Shown: one piece after another, positions 15,881-25,432 of the stretch | Layout of the letters: each line of letters begins with the position of its first letter | Position numbering within the stretch: the first letter of the stretch is position 1 | Assembly (NCBI RefSeq): GCF_030412015.1 | Contig: NZ_JASNRD010000006.1 | Span: forward strand, 1 to 64,000 | Origin: Massilia sp. YIM B02763 | Lineage (GTDB): Bacteria > Pseudomonadota > Gammaproteobacteria > Burkholderiales > Burkholderiaceae_D | Reading direction: 5' to 3' | DNA length: 64,000 nucleotides | Notes under the pieces: generated by a model | What the model was told of the DNA's origin: nothing | Seen by the model: only the letters and a program-made list of their open reading frames with translations | The model's database searches: none | Made by a program: the position numbers and the translations under genes

Positions 15881-18078
15881 AAGTACGGCGTCTTCTTCGC
15901 CCACTCGCTCTTCGGATAGCGCTTGTGCAGCAGGTTGAACGCCTTGCGCGACAGCGTCTTGGCATCGTCGTCGAGGCAGCCGCCGCGCGTCGATTGGACC
16001 ACCACGTGCAGCAGCCAGGGCAGCTCCGGATCCTTCGGATGGCTGTCGGCCCAGGCCAGCACGTCGTCGCCCAGCGTGCCGGTGGCCGTCTTCACAGGCG
16101 CCAGGCGCGCCAGCTCCGCACGCGCGGCGCCGGCATCGCCGGCCGCCGGCGGCGGCGGCAGGCGCCACACGAAGCGCGGCTCCCCGAGCGGCTGTTCAGG
16201 CTTGAACGAACACCACATCGACGCGGTCGCTTCGTCCGCCGCCACACGCTCGACCTTGGGGCTGTCCATGCTCGCGTCGGCGGCCAGGCCGAAGGCGGCC
16301 CCCGCCACCAGCACGGCGTGGCGGCGTTCGGCGGGCGACGGCGCCTGCGCGTAGCGCTGCGTGGCCGACGCGGCGGCCGGCACCAGGCCCGCCAGCAGCG
16401 CCGCGGCCTGCCGGCCCTCCTCCTGGCGGTCGAGCAGGCCGGCGCGGATCCAGGCGGCGCCGGCGATGCGCGCGCGCAGCGGCGCGGGCAGCGCTTCCAC
16501 GCGCGCCAGTTCGACCAGGTCGGCCAGCGCCAGGTTGCGGTTGATCCAGGCCAGGCCATCGTCGTTGAGCATGTTCTCTTTCGGGCTTTCGCCTTCCGGC
16601 ACGTAGTAGTCGACGTTCGTGCGCAGCAGGTAGCCGGCCGCGTCGCGCACGGACGTGGCAGCGGCGAAGCGTTCCTCGCGCAACAGGTTGCGCGTGGCCG
16701 GCGTCAGCGTGCGCTGCAGAACGCCGTCGGCGACAGTCCTTGCCTGGTCGCGCTTGTCCTGCAGGCGGTACAGGCGCGCCAGGTGGTAGCGCACGGTGAC
16801 CCAGGCCGGGTCGTCGGCGCCCACTGCCAGCGCCGCCTTTTCCAGTTCCGGCGTCATGGCCGTGGACAGCATCAGCGCCGCCACCAGCCAGGGGCCGCGC
16901 TGGGCCCGCGGCGCATGCTGCCAGCGCTCCAGCGCGTGCGCGGCCTGGGCATCGCAGGCTTGCTGTGCCCCGCACGCCTGCACGGTCTCGATCCAGTCGG
17001 CATACGCATGGGCGGCGCGCTGGTCCGCGTGCTTGCCGTCCATGAGCACCGACCAGTCGCCCAAGCGGTCGAGCGCGTACGGGTCGTTGCGCGGATCGTC
17101 CAGGTAGCGGGCCAGTTCCTCGAGGCGGCTTTCCGGCGTGAGCGCGGCGCGCATCGCGCGCAGCAGCGCACGCGTTGGCTCGTGCATGGCCGCGAGCCCG
17201 GCATCGCCCACGATGGCCTCGCCGCGTTGCTCGAGCGCGCGCGCCTGGCGTTCGCGCTGCCCGGGCGGCTGGTCCTTGGCGGCGGCGACGACGCGCCGTA
17301 CTTCGGAGCGCAGCGCCAGGTAGGCGCCCAGCGGCTGCATCGGATGGCCCTTCGTCGCACCGATGCGTTCGAACAGCGCCGTGCTCTCGGCATAATGCCC
17401 ACCCTGGAACTGCCAGGCGGCACGCTGGTAGTCGCGCAGCATGCGCCAATACGCCGGTTCCGCCGCGGGCAGCGGCTGCGGCGGCACGATCTCGGGCTGC
17501 TTGTCCTCGCGCCACGCATAGCGCGCATCCTCGGCCTGCTGGCAGGCTTCGCTCACCTGGTATTGCGCGCGCACCCAGCCGTCCACGCGCGCCTTGGTCG
17601 CGTCGGGTCGTGCCGCCAGCGCCGCGAACGTCGCGCGCACGAACGCGCGCGCGGGGGCCGGGCAGGCGTCGATCTTGTTGCGCGCCGCCCAGTCGTCGGC
17701 CTTCAGACCCAGCACGGCGGCGGTGCGCAGGGCGAAGTCGTCATTCCCCCGGCCGGCGGCACTGTCAGCGCTGCCATCGCCCCCGCCATCGCTCCAGCCG
17801 TTCCCGAAGGCGCTGCCGTCGGCGCGCGCCAGGCCCTGCGCCGTGCCGGGCCGGCGGGCGATCTCCGGCCCCAGCATGATGGCGCGCCAGGCCGTGTACA
17901 GGTAGACCCGGCGCATGCCCGGCTGCAGCACGCCCAGCTCCCCGGCCTGGAAGCGCGCCAGCGGAATGTCCGGCTTCGTGTAGGCCTTGAACATCGTGTA
18001 GGCGGGATTGTAGTCGCCGCTGGCCAGCACCGCGCCGGCACACGACAGGGCTGCTGCAGCAGCAATCATGCGTTTCAT
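15874..18078 (-). CDS. Large exported hypothetical protein paired with DUF3142 gene
   Basis: A 734-residue protein with a clear Sec signal peptide (MKRMIAAAAALSCAGAVLASG). The body is helix-rich and Ala/Arg-rich, with TPR-like stretches such as AWQFQGGHYAESTALFERIG, and ends with KRYPKSEWAKKTPYFY. I cannot assign a known domain; a repeat-type scaffold in the periplasm is plausible. The start at 18078 overlaps the stop of the DUF3142 gene (18075-18077) as ATGA, so the two are translated together. The frame continues open to 18690, but that part is only the DUF3142 gene in another frame. Confidence 0.75.
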   Translation of the reverse strand: MKRMIAAAAALSCAGAVLASGDYNPAYTMFKAYTKPDIPLARFQAGELGVLQPGMRRVYLYTAWRAIMLGPEIARRPGTAQGLARADGSAFGNGWSDGGGDGSADSAAGRGNDDFALRTAAVLGLKADDWAARNKIDACPAPARAFVRATFAALAARPDATKARVDGWVRAQYQVSEACQQAEDARYAWREDKQPEIVPPQPLPAAEPAYWRMLRDYQRAAWQFQGGHYAESTALFERIGATKGHPMQPLGAYLALRSEVRRVVAAAKDQPPGQRERQARALEQRGEAIVGDAGLAAMHEPTRALLRAMRAALTPESRLEELARYLDDPRNDPYALDRLGDWSVLMDGKHADQRAAHAYADWIETVQACGAQQACDAQAAHALERWQHAPRAQRGPWLVAALMLSTAMTPELEKAALAVGADDPAWVTVRYHLARLYRLQDKRDQARTVADGVLQRTLTPATRNLLREERFAAATSVRDAAGYLLRTNVDYYVPEGESPKENMLNDDGLAWINRNLALADLVELARVEALPAPLRARIAGAAWIRAGLLDRQEEGRQAAALLAGLVPAAASATQRYAQAPSPAERRHAVLVAGAAFGLAADASMDSPKVERVAADEATASMWCSFKPEQPLGEPRFVWRLPPPPAAGDAGAARAELARLAPVKTATGTLGDDVLAWADSHPKDPELPWLLHVVVQSTRGGCLDDDAKTLSRKAFNLLHKRYPKSEWAKKTPYFY

Positions 18079-18767
18079 CGTGAATCCTTCCATCTTCGTT
18101 CGTCGAACCAATACGTGCGCCGGTAGCGTGCCGCCACGGCGGGCGCGAACGCTTCCTGGCGCGAAAAGCCGGCGCTGCCGGCGCGGCACAGCGGATGCAG
18201 CACGCCCGGGCGCTCCGCCACGATGGCGCGCAGCGGCGCATTGTCCCGTCCCATGCGGAAAAACATCGGCACTACCTCGTCGGCCGCCAACCCGTCGAGC
18301 CAGGCCGGCGCGCGGCACCACCACGCGAGCGCCGTGACGCTGAACCGCATGTCGCGCGGGAGCCTGGCGCGGATCTGGGCCACCAGCGCGCGGTAGTCCT
18401 CGCGCTGCGACGGCCGCGCTTCCAGGTCCAGCTGCACCCATCCGGACGTCGACGCGCGCGCGGCCCCGTCCAGCGCCGCCAAGATCGCGGGACGCGCGGC
18501 GCGCAAGCCCGCGGGCGGATGCAGCTGGTCGATCTCGACGTGCACGACGGGAATCACGCGCGTGCCCGGTGGCAGGCCGCGCGGCCGCGCCCCGGGGCGC
18601 ACCAGCACCTTGTCGCCGGCCAGCCAGACGTGGCGGTCGACGACGGCGACCGTCGCGCGCGAGAAAGCAGGGAGGGGAGCGTCCTTCCATAGCCAGGCGA
18701 TGGCGTCGGAAGGGGGAATAAGCGTGGCGGGCAAGGTCGTGGTGGTACTGGCGTTACGGTCCGCCAT
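18075..18767 (-). CDS. DUF3142-domain protein
   Basis: A 230-residue protein matching DUF3142: VIPVVHVEIDQLHPP, SGWVQLDLEARPSQREDYRALVAQIRARL and FSVTALAWWCRAPAWLDGL. The fold looks like a TIM barrel of the glycoside-hydrolase type, with an acidic residue in QLDLEARPS. Its activity is unknown. It is translated together with the large exported protein downstream, so the two probably act in one process. No signal peptide is obvious from this start. Confidence 0.8.
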   Translation of the reverse strand: MADRNASTTTTLPATLIPPSDAIAWLWKDAPLPAFSRATVAVVDRHVWLAGDKVLVRPGARPRGLPPGTRVIPVVHVEIDQLHPPAGLRAARPAILAALDGAARASTSGWVQLDLEARPSQREDYRALVAQIRARLPRDMRFSVTALAWWCRAPAWLDGLAADEVVPMFFRMGRDNAPLRAIVAERPGVLHPLCRAGSAGFSRQEAFAPAVAARYRRTYWFDERRWKDSR

Positions 18768-18804
18768 GGTAGCAAGTTCGGCAGCGTTCGATCCTCACAC
18801 ATCA

Positions 18805-18832
18805 TTGCAACGAAACCGGAATGCAATACTAT
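18805..18832 (+). promoter_or_regulatory. Candidate sigma-70 promoter for the small membrane protein
   Basis: TTGCAA and TACTAT are 16 bases apart and lie 26 bases before the ATG at 18858. The match to the consensus is fair and the gap is divergent, so a promoter is expected here. Confidence 0.4.
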
Positions 18833-18857
18833 TCTTGCATCTTCCTTGAAAGGACAT

Positions 18858-19304
18858 ATGCGCGGCGAATTGAAACAATTGGCGTGGGGCCTGGGTGCGC
18901 TGCTGGTGGGGTCCGTCATTGTCGGGGTGTCCCATGGCCAGGGCATGCTGATGAACATCGGCGTGGGATGCGTGTTGCTGGGGATACTGTTCCTACTGTT
19001 TGGCGTGCGCGACATCCTCTGCGCACTGCTGCGGCGTGCCGGGCGTGATGCCGCTCCAGGCCGGGTATTCATCCACTTGTGCGCCGGATTGATGCTGCTG
19101 CTCGCGCTGGCCATGTTCGTCGACAACAATCCGCGGCTCGGTACCATGCGCTGGCTCCTGCCGATCATGCTGCCCGCGTCGCTCTACCTGTTGAACGGCA
19201 TGCTCGACGGCATGGTTCGCCTGCTCGAATGGATGACGAAACCGAAAAAGCCGCCACGCTCGCAAGAACGCCGGCGCCGCCCCGGTTCCCGAGGAGGCGC
19301 TTAG
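18858..19304 (+). CDS. Small integral membrane protein
   Basis: A 148-residue protein with about four hydrophobic segments (LGALLVGSVIVGVS, IGVGCVLLGILFLLFGV, LCAGLMLLLALAMFV and LLPIMLPASLYLLNGML) and a basic C-terminal tail rich in Lys/Arg/Pro. I do not recognise the family. The ATG at 18858 has an AAAGGA ribosome binding site, so I prefer it to the TTG at 18846. It is divergent from the DUF3142 gene and convergent with mnmE. Confidence 0.65.
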   Translation: MRGELKQLAWGLGALLVGSVIVGVSHGQGMLMNIGVGCVLLGILFLLFGVRDILCALLRRAGRDAAPGRVFIHLCAGLMLLLALAMFVDNNPRLGTMRWLLPIMLPASLYLLNGMLDGMVRLLEWMTKPKKPPRSQERRRRPGSRGGA

Positions 19305-19337
19305 TGAGGGCGCTTAGTCAGCGCTTACTCAGGCTGC

Positions 19338-20717
19338 TCACTTGCCGATACAGAACCTGCTGAAGATCACCCCCAGCAAATCATCCGGCGTGAACTGCCC
19401 CGTAATGCTGGACAGCTGGTCCTGCGCCAGCCTGAGCTCCTCGGCGAACAGGTCGAGCGACTGGTCGTCCTGGGCCGCGTGCAGTTCCGCCAGGTGCAGG
19501 TGGGCGCGCGCCGCGCGCAGCGCCACCAGGTGGCGTTCGCGCGCCAGGTACAGCGACTCGCCCGTCTGCTGCCAGCCGGCGATGCGCAGCAGCTCCGCGC
19601 GCAGCAGCTCGATGCCGATCTTCTCGTGCGCCGACAAATAGATGTGGGTCGCGTCCGCGCTCTGGTCGACGCTGGGCTTGTGGCCCGATAGATCGATCTT
19701 GTTCCAGATGCGCACGACGGGCACGCCTTCCGGGAAGGCGGCGACGATCTCCTCGTCGGCCTTGGCCGGGCCGAGGTTGGCGTCGAGCAGGTGCAGGATC
19801 ACGTCGGCCTTGCCGACCTCGCCCCAGGTGCGCTCGATGCCGATGCGCTCGACCACGTCGATGCCCTCGTCGATGGCGCGGATGCCGGCCGTGTCGATGA
19901 TGTTCAGCGGGATGCCTTCGACCTGGATCGTCTCGCTGACCTTGTCGCGCGTGGTGCCGGCGATCGGCGTGACGATGGCGACGTCCGATCCGGCCAGCGC
20001 GTTCAAGAGCGAGGATTTGCCCACGTTCGGCTGGCCCACCAGTACGACGTTCAGGCCCTCGCGCAGCAGCGCGCCCTGGGCGGCCTGGCGGAACACGGCG
20101 TCCAGCGCCTCCACGATGCCCTTCAACTGGCCGCGCGCGTTCGATTTTTCCAGGAAGTCGATTTCCTCTTCCGGGAAGTCGAGCGTCGCCTCGACCAGCA
20201 TGCGCAGGTTGATGGTTTTATCAACCAGGTCGTGCACGACCTTCGAGAACGCGCCGGACAGCGATTGCGAGGCGGATTTCGCGGCCGCTTCCGTCGAGGC
20301 GTCGATCAGGTCGGCGACGGCTTCGGCCTGGGCCAGGTCGAGCTTGTCGTTCAGGAAGGCGCGGCGTGTGAATTCGCCCGGTTCCGCGAGGCGCAGGCCG
20401 AGGTCCGCGCCCGCTTCCAGCACGCGCGCCAGCAGCATGCGCAACACGACCGGGCCGCCGTGGCCCTGCAGTTCCAGCACGTCCTCGCCCGTGTAGGAAT
20501 GCGGGCCCTTGAAGTACAGGGCCAGGCCTTCGTCGAGGATGGTGCCGTCGGCGGACTTGAACGGGAGGTAGGTGGCGTGGCGTGGCGCGAGCTGCGTGCC
20601 CGGGAACAGGGCGTCGACCAGGGGGGCGAGCGCCTTGCCGGAAGCGCGCACGACGCCGATGCCGCCGCGGCCGGGGGCGGTGGCGATGGCGGCGATGGGG
20701 GAGGTGTCGAGTTTCAT
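19338..20717 (-). CDS. mnmE: tRNA modification GTPase MnmE
   Basis: A 459-residue GTPase of the standard length. The N-terminal folate-binding domain is followed by a helical domain, the inserted G domain with GQPNVGKSS (P-loop), DTAG and NKID-type motifs, and the C-terminal FCIGK whose cysteine is conserved. With MnmG it installs the 5-carboxymethylaminomethyl group on U34 of certain tRNAs. The ATG at 20717 gives [13 protein letters not shown]; the longer frame reads into a REP-like repeat. It belongs to the conserved origin-region block rpmH-rnpA-yidD-yidC-mnmE but is cut off from yidC by a terminator. Confidence 0.96.
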   Translation of the reverse strand: MKLDTSPIAAIATAPGRGGIGVVRASGKALAPLVDALFPGTQLAPRHATYLPFKSADGTILDEGLALYFKGPHSYTGEDVLELQGHGGPVVLRMLLARVLEAGADLGLRLAEPGEFTRRAFLNDKLDLAQAEAVADLIDASTEAAAKSASQSLSGAFSKVVHDLVDKTINLRMLVEATLDFPEEEIDFLEKSNARGQLKGIVEALDAVFRQAAQGALLREGLNVVLVGQPNVGKSSLLNALAGSDVAIVTPIAGTTRDKVSETIQVEGIPLNIIDTAGIRAIDEGIDVVERIGIERTWGEVGKADVILHLLDANLGPAKADEEIVAAFPEGVPVVRIWNKIDLSGHKPSVDQSADATHIYLSAHEKIGIELLRAELLRIAGWQQTGESLYLARERHLVALRAARAHLHLAELHAAQDDQSLDLFAEELRLAQDQLSSITGQFTPDDLLGVIFSRFCIGK

Positions 20718-20744
20718 GAGGGGATTGTAGTGGATTCCGATCAC

Positions 20745-20833
20745 CGTCGTCCCCGCGCAGGCGGGGACCCAATTTCTGCTGGCGCCGTCGTGCTGCACGC
20801 AACATTAGGCCCCTGCCTTCGCAGGGGCGACGA
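20745..20833. repeat. REP-like pair between mnmE and yidC
   Basis: Arms 20745-20773 and 20804-20833 are inverted copies (core GTCCCCGCGCAGGCGGGGAC). The left part of the pair lies just upstream of the mnmE ATG, so it must be in the mnmE leader or promoter region. It belongs to the family described under the findings. Confidence 0.75.
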
Positions 20834-20853
20834 TGTTTTGCTGTATCTCTCAA

Positions 20854-20881
20854 TAAAAAAAGCCCGTGCAAGCACGGGCTT
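20854..20881 (-). terminator. Rho-independent terminator of the rpmH-yidC operon
   Basis: A stem AGCCCGTGC/GCACGGGCT is followed, reading on the minus strand, by a run of T bases. It lies 22 bases after the yidC stop and should end the operon before mnmE. Confidence 0.9.
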
Positions 20882-20902
20882 CTTCAGCAACGCAACACCG
20901 TC

Positions 20903-22561
20903 TTACTTGGGCGCGTACTTCTTGGTGATGACGTACTGCTGCGCCATCGAGATCAGGTTGTTGACCACCCAGTACAGCACCAGGCCGGACGGGAAGAACA
21001 GGAACACGACCGAGAACGCCAGCGGCATGAACAGCATCATCTTGGCCTGCATCGGGTCGGCCGGCTGCGGGTTCAGCTTCTGGGTCACGAACATCGAGAT
21101 CGCGTACAGGATCGGCAGGATGAAGTACGGGTCCGGCGCGGTCAGGTCGTGGATCCACAGCACCCACGGGGCGCCGCGCATTTCGACGGAGGCCAGCAGC
21201 ACCCAGTACAGGGCCAGGAACACCGGCATCTGGACCAGGATCGGCAGGCAGCCGCCCAGCGGGTTGATCTTCTCGGACTTGTACAGCTCCATCGTGGCCT
21301 GCTGCATCTTGACCGGATCGTTCTTGAAGCGTTCGCGGATCGCCTGCATCTTCGGCGTCACGGTGCGCATCTTGGCCATGCTGCGGTAGCCGGCCGCGGA
21401 CAGCGGGAAGAACAGCAGTTTGATCAGGATGGTCAGGGCGATGATGGTCCAGCCCCAGTTACCGGTCAGCTGGTGCAGGTGGTCCATGGTCCAGAAAATC
21501 GGCTTGGCGATGATCGCGGCCCAGCCATAGTCGCGCACCAGGTCCAGGCCCGGGGTCACGCCTTCCAGGATCTTCTGCACTTGCGGGCCCGAATACAGGC
21601 GGGTCGCGTTGGACACGGTGGCGCCCGGCGCGACGGTGCCCAGCGGCAGGGTCTCGCCGATGGCGAACAGGTTGTTGCCCAGGCTCTTGGTGTAGATGTC
21701 GCGCTGGACCTTGTCCGGGGCGATGAAAGCCGAGACGAAGAAGTGCTGCGAGATCGCGATCCAGCCGTCGGTGGCCTTGGTCGTGTGCTCGGCGCTGCCC
21801 TTGGCGATCTTCTCGAAGGTCAGCTTCTCGTAGTGGTTCTGCGAGGTCCACAGGGTCGGGCCCGTGTAGCTGCTGTTGAAGAAGCTGTCGCCTTCCGGCT
21901 TGCTGCCGTCGTGCTGCAGCTGCAGGTACAGCGACGGCGCGACCGGCGCCTGGGTCAGGTTGGTGACGTCATGGCGCACGTCGATCACGTAGTCGTTGCG
22001 CTTGAACGTGAAGGTCTTGGTCAGGCGCACGCCGCCCTGCTCCGCGTCCAGCACCACCTGCACCTGGTTGTTGTTGTCCAGCGTACGCGCGCCCGGACGG
22101 ACGGTGAACGGGGTGTTGTGGTTCGGCAGCACGCCGGCCGCGCTGGCGCCGGTCAGGCCGGTCTGGGCCAGGTAGACGCGCGGGCCGTTCTGCTGGAACA
22201 GCAGCTGGTTCTTCGTCGGGTCGATCTTGTCGCGGTATTGCAGCAGCTCGAGGCGGCGGATCACGCCGCCGGCGGTGTCGATGTCGACCTTGTAGACGTC
22301 GGTGGTGACGGTGACGATCTGGGTCTGGACCGGGGCGCCCGGCGCGGCCGCGCCCGGGGCCTGGCCCGGCACCGTCGACGGCGCCGTCGCGGCGGACGGC
22401 AGGTCGTTGACCTTGGCCGGGGTCGGGGCGGTGGCGACTTTCGCCGGAGGCGCTGCCGAGAACATCGACTGCTTGCCGTTGGCCACCATCCAGTCGTTCC
22501 ACAGGACGACCAGCGAGACGGCGAACACGATCCACAGGATGGTACGTTTATTGATTTCCAT
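20903..22561 (-). CDS. yidC: Membrane protein insertase YidC
   Basis: A 552-residue inner-membrane insertase. It has an N-terminal transmembrane anchor (TILWIVFAVSLVVLWNDW), a low-complexity Ala/Pro linker, a large periplasmic beta-sandwich domain and the C-terminal five-helix core with GWTIIALTILIKLLFFPLSAAGYRSMAKM. The conserved positive residue in the membrane groove sits in this first core helix. It inserts and folds membrane proteins with or without SecYEG. It is the last gene of the rpmH-rnpA-yidD-yidC operon. Confidence 0.96.
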   Translation of the reverse strand: MEINKRTILWIVFAVSLVVLWNDWMVANGKQSMFSAAPPAKVATAPTPAKVNDLPSAATAPSTVPGQAPGAAAPGAPVQTQIVTVTTDVYKVDIDTAGGVIRRLELLQYRDKIDPTKNQLLFQQNGPRVYLAQTGLTGASAAGVLPNHNTPFTVRPGARTLDNNNQVQVVLDAEQGGVRLTKTFTFKRNDYVIDVRHDVTNLTQAPVAPSLYLQLQHDGSKPEGDSFFNSSYTGPTLWTSQNHYEKLTFEKIAKGSAEHTTKATDGWIAISQHFFVSAFIAPDKVQRDIYTKSLGNNLFAIGETLPLGTVAPGATVSNATRLYSGPQVQKILEGVTPGLDLVRDYGWAAIIAKPIFWTMDHLHQLTGNWGWTIIALTILIKLLFFPLSAAGYRSMAKMRTVTPKMQAIRERFKNDPVKMQQATMELYKSEKINPLGGCLPILVQMPVFLALYWVLLASVEMRGAPWVLWIHDLTAPDPYFILPILYAISMFVTQKLNPQPADPMQAKMMLFMPLAFSVVFLFFPSGLVLYWVVNNLISMAQQYVITKKYAPK

Positions 22562-22570
22562 TGGTCTTAT

Positions 22571-22828
22571 TCAGGAATGCTTGCAACCGCAAGCGGTTGG
22601 CGGGGATTGCTCCCCAGGACGAGGCACCAGGTCGACGCCGCCGTCGTTCCATGGATGGCAACGGCAGACGCGGCGCAGGGCCAGCCAGCTGCCGCGTGCG
22701 GCGCCATGGAGTTGGACGGCTTCGACCGCGTAATTCGAGCAGGTCGGATAGAAACGGCAGTTCTGTCCGAGCATCGGAGACACCATCAACTGGTAACCGC
22801 GCAACAGCCAGACGAGCAGCCGGTTCAT
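22571..22828 (-). CDS. yidD: Membrane protein insertion efficiency factor YidD
   Basis: An 85-residue protein with the family pattern LVWLLRGYQLMVSPMLGQNC and the cysteine motifs RFYPTCSNYAVEAV and CRCHPWNDGGVD. It assists YidC-dependent insertion at the inner membrane. The start overlaps the rnpA stop by four bases (22825-22828), and the stop is nine bases before yidC, so all are in one operon. Confidence 0.95.
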   Translation of the reverse strand: MNRLLVWLLRGYQLMVSPMLGQNCRFYPTCSNYAVEAVQLHGAARGSWLALRRVCRCHPWNDGGVDLVPRPGEQSPPTACGCKHS

Positions 22829-23256
22829 GATTGTCCCGGTTGGTCTGGTGAAGGCGCTGCCGGAGCCGCCGCCGGCTTGCGCGCGCGCGGCAGCTGCGAC
22901 GCGAACAGGCGTCCCAGCTCGGCATGCAGCAAGGTCTTCAGGGCCGTATTGGTGGCCGGACCGGCCTTGCTGTTGACCGGGCGCGCCAGGCGCACGATGC
23001 AGTCCAGGCCGGGCAGCGGCGTGGTGCGGAACAGTTCGCGCGTGATGCGCTTGATGGTGTTGCGCGTGACCGCGCGCGGTGCGAAACGTTTGGCCGCGAC
23101 GACGCCCAGCCGCGCATGAGGCAGGGCATTCGGTCGGGTGTAGAGCACGAAATGCGCGGTTTTTTGCGCAGGGCGCAAACGAAAAACGGATGAAAACTCA
23201 TCCGTTTTTACGATACGCCGAACGCGCGCGAAGTCGTGCGAACCTTCGCCAGTCAT
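22825..23256 (-). CDS. rnpA: Ribonuclease P protein component
   Basis: A 143-residue basic protein, the protein subunit of RNase P. The family signature is ARLGVVAAKRFAPRAVTRNTIKRITRELFR. It has a Pro/Ala-rich C-terminal tail of about 25 residues that most homologues lack. It helps the RNA subunit cut 5' leaders from tRNA precursors. It follows rpmH closely and overlaps yidD. Confidence 0.95.
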   Translation of the reverse strand: MTGEGSHDFARVRRIVKTDEFSSVFRLRPAQKTAHFVLYTRPNALPHARLGVVAAKRFAPRAVTRNTIKRITRELFRTTPLPGLDCIVRLARPVNSKAGPATNTALKTLLHAELGRLFASQLPRARKPAAAPAAPSPDQPGQS

Positions 23257-23290
23257 GGGCTGACCGCGATCGACAAGCGGCTTTGCCGGC

Positions 23291-23425
23291 TTAGACAGCC
23301 AGGCGCTTGCGGCCCTTGGCGCGGCGAGCGTTCAGGACTTGGCGGCCGCCACGGGTAGCCATGCGTGCGCGGAAGCCGTGCGTGCGCTTGCGACGGACGA
23401 CGGAAGGTTGGTAAGTACGTTTCAT
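23291..23425 (-). CDS. rpmH: Ribosomal protein L34
   Basis: A 44-residue protein; the translation begins [18 protein letters not shown] and ends GRKRLAV. This is the universal length and sequence pattern of L34, a basic protein of the large ribosomal subunit. It is the first gene of the rpmH-rnpA-yidD-yidC operon and is divergent from dnaA, the arrangement seen around bacterial origins. Confidence 0.97.
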   Translation of the reverse strand: MKRTYQPSVVRRKRTHGFRARMATRGGRQVLNARRAKGRKRLAV

Positions 23426-23757
23426 GGTGGTCTCGCTTAAAGCAAATTAGAATGCAAATCGGGCTGCGCTCGCTTCGAGGCAGCGTTACGCCAATGACAT
23501 TTCGCAGTTGTTAAGCCAGCGTCACGCCACAGCAGAGCTTGTCGCCCATGCGCGTGATATCGATTTGATACTGCGTGCGGGCGGGGAACCCTGAATTAGA
23601 CCCTATTCCACGCTGGACTGTCAAGGAAGCCGTTGTGCCAACACAGCAAGGCCGCGCGCCAGGCTGTTGAAATTACAGTGGAAAAATCGTGTCGCGCCTG
23701 TGGATAACTTTCGAGAACACAGGTAAAATAGAGTGTTACGCTTAACTTAGTCGATGT
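23426..23757. other. rpmH-dnaA intergenic region, possible oriC
   Basis: A 332-base gap with lower G+C than its surroundings towards dnaA. It contains one perfect DnaA box, short AT-rich stretches, and must hold the divergent promoters of rpmH and dnaA. Its place is typical for an origin, but I can see only one perfect DnaA box, so oriC is only a candidate here. Confidence 0.5.
23699..23707 (-). other. Perfect DnaA box
   Basis: TGTGGATAA is the reverse complement of the consensus TTATCCACA. It lies 51 bases before dnaA and could serve initiation or DnaA autoregulation. Confidence 0.75.
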
Positions 23758-25194
23758 ATGGATAACTTCTGGCAGACCTGTTCCAAGCAATTGGAACTCG
23801 AGCTGACGCCGCAGCAATTTACCGCGTGGATCAAACCGCTGGTCGCCCTGGATTACGAGGACGGCAAGCTGCGCGTTGCCGCGCCCAACCGGTTCAAGCT
23901 CGACTGGGTCAAGACGCAATTCGCCAGCCGTATCACGGAACTGGCGTCCCAATACTGGGAGCGCCCGGTCGACGTGCAGTTCGTGCTCGACCCGAAATTG
24001 ACGGCGGCCCGCAAGCCGGTCGCCGCCGCGCCAGCCCCTGCCCCGTCGATGCCCTCGCCGGGCGGCTTCAACGGCAGCGGCGCGCTGGGCATCAATGCCG
24101 CCGCCGACAAGACCGTGCCGGAAACACCGGTCGTCACCCCGGACAACGTCATCGCCAACAATCCGCGCCGCGAACAAAGCCGCGTGAACCCGGACCTGAC
24201 GTTCGAGAACTTCGTGACCGGTAAGGCCAACCAGCTGGCGCGCGCCGCCGCGATCCAGGTGGCCAACAACCCGGGCGTGTCGTACAACCCGCTGTTCTTC
24301 TACGGCGGCGTCGGCCTCGGTAAGACCCACCTGATCCATGCGATCGGCAACCAGGTCATGGCCGACCAGCCGGGCGCGCGCATCCGCTACATCCACGCCG
24401 AGCAGTATGTGCGCGACGTGGTGACCGCCTACCAGCGCAAGGGCTTCGACGACTTCAAGCATTACTACCACTCGCTGGACATGCTGCTGATCGACGATAT
24501 CCAGTTCTTCGGCGGCAAGAGCCGCACGCAGGAAGAGTTCTTCTATGCGTTCGAGGCGCTGATCGCGGCCAAGAAGCAGATCATCATCACGTCGGATACC
24601 TATCCGAAAGAGATCACGGGCATGGACGACCGCCTGATCTCGCGCTTTGACTCGGGCCTGACGGTCGCGATCGAACCGCCGGAACTGGAAATGCGCGTGG
24701 CGATCCTGATGAAGAAGGCGGAATCGGAAGGCGTGGTGCTGAACGACGACGTGGCCTTCTTCGTGGCCAAGCACCTGCGCTCGAACGTGCGCGAACTGGA
24801 AGGCGCGCTGCGCAAGATCCTGGCCTACTCGCGTTTCCACGGCAAGGACATCACCATCGACGTGGTGAAGGAAGCGCTGAAGGATTTATTGTCGGTGCAG
24901 AACCGCCAGATTTCCGTGGAAAACATCCAGAAGACCGTCGCCGACTTCTTCAACATCAAGGTCGCCGACATGTATTCGAAGCGCCGCCCGGCGAACATCG
25001 CCCGCCCGCGCCAGATCGCCATGTATTTGGCGAAGGAACTCACGCAGAAGAGCCTGCCGGAAATCGGCGAGCTGTTCGGCGGCCGCGACCACACGACCGT
25101 GCTCCACGCCGTCCGCAAGATCGCGCAGGACCGTGCCAAGAATGCCGAGTGCAACCACGAGCTGCACGTGCTGGAACAGACGCTGAAGGGCTGA
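23758..25194 (+). CDS. dnaA: Chromosomal replication initiator DnaA
   Basis: A 478-residue initiator protein. Domain I is about residues 1-85 ([20 protein letters not shown]), followed by a Pro/Ala-rich linker, the AAA+ domain with Walker [10 protein letters not shown] and Walker B LLIDDIQF, and domain IV with the DNA-binding signature [15 protein letters not shown]. It binds DnaA boxes and opens the origin. No good Shine-Dalgarno precedes the ATG at 23758, but the N-terminus is family-typical. dnaN follows after a 238-base gap. Confidence 0.97.
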   Translation: MDNFWQTCSKQLELELTPQQFTAWIKPLVALDYEDGKLRVAAPNRFKLDWVKTQFASRITELASQYWERPVDVQFVLDPKLTAARKPVAAAPAPAPSMPSPGGFNGSGALGINAAADKTVPETPVVTPDNVIANNPRREQSRVNPDLTFENFVTGKANQLARAAAIQVANNPGVSYNPLFFYGGVGLGKTHLIHAIGNQVMADQPGARIRYIHAEQYVRDVVTAYQRKGFDDFKHYYHSLDMLLIDDIQFFGGKSRTQEEFFYAFEALIAAKKQIIITSDTYPKEITGMDDRLISRFDSGLTVAIEPPELEMRVAILMKKAESEGVVLNDDVAFFVAKHLRSNVRELEGALRKILAYSRFHGKDITIDVVKEALKDLLSVQNRQISVENIQKTVADFFNIKVADMYSKRRPANIARPRQIAMYLAKELTQKSLPEIGELFGGRDHTTVLHAVRKIAQDRAKNAECNHELHVLEQTLKG

Positions 25195-25387
25195 AATCGG
25201 AGCGGGAAGACCATTCTGCTCCACGGTTGGGAAAGGGGTTTTTCCGTAGGGCACTTCGCAAAACCTGCTGCGCGTTGCACTGGCGGTCTGCGATGCTCGC
25301 TGTACTATCGTACAGCTGCGCTTCTCGACCACCATTGCCGCTCGCGACGGTTTTTCGACGTACCCATTAATGACTTCTGGCAAAATA

Positions 25388-25415
25388 TTGCGCAAACAAC
25401 ATTTTCACCTATAAA
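25388..25415 (+). promoter_or_regulatory. Candidate promoter upstream of dnaN
   Basis: TTGCGC and TATAAA are 16 bases apart and end 17 bases before the dnaN ATG. The gap from dnaA (25195-25432) is long enough for dnaN to have its own promoter. Confidence 0.4.
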
Positions 25416-25432
25416 TACTACCGAGGATATTT

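Noticed and set aside
18079-18690. N-terminal extension of the 734-residue protein to 938 residues
   Set aside because: The extra part is the DUF3142 gene read in the wrong frame, and a good signal peptide starts at 18078.
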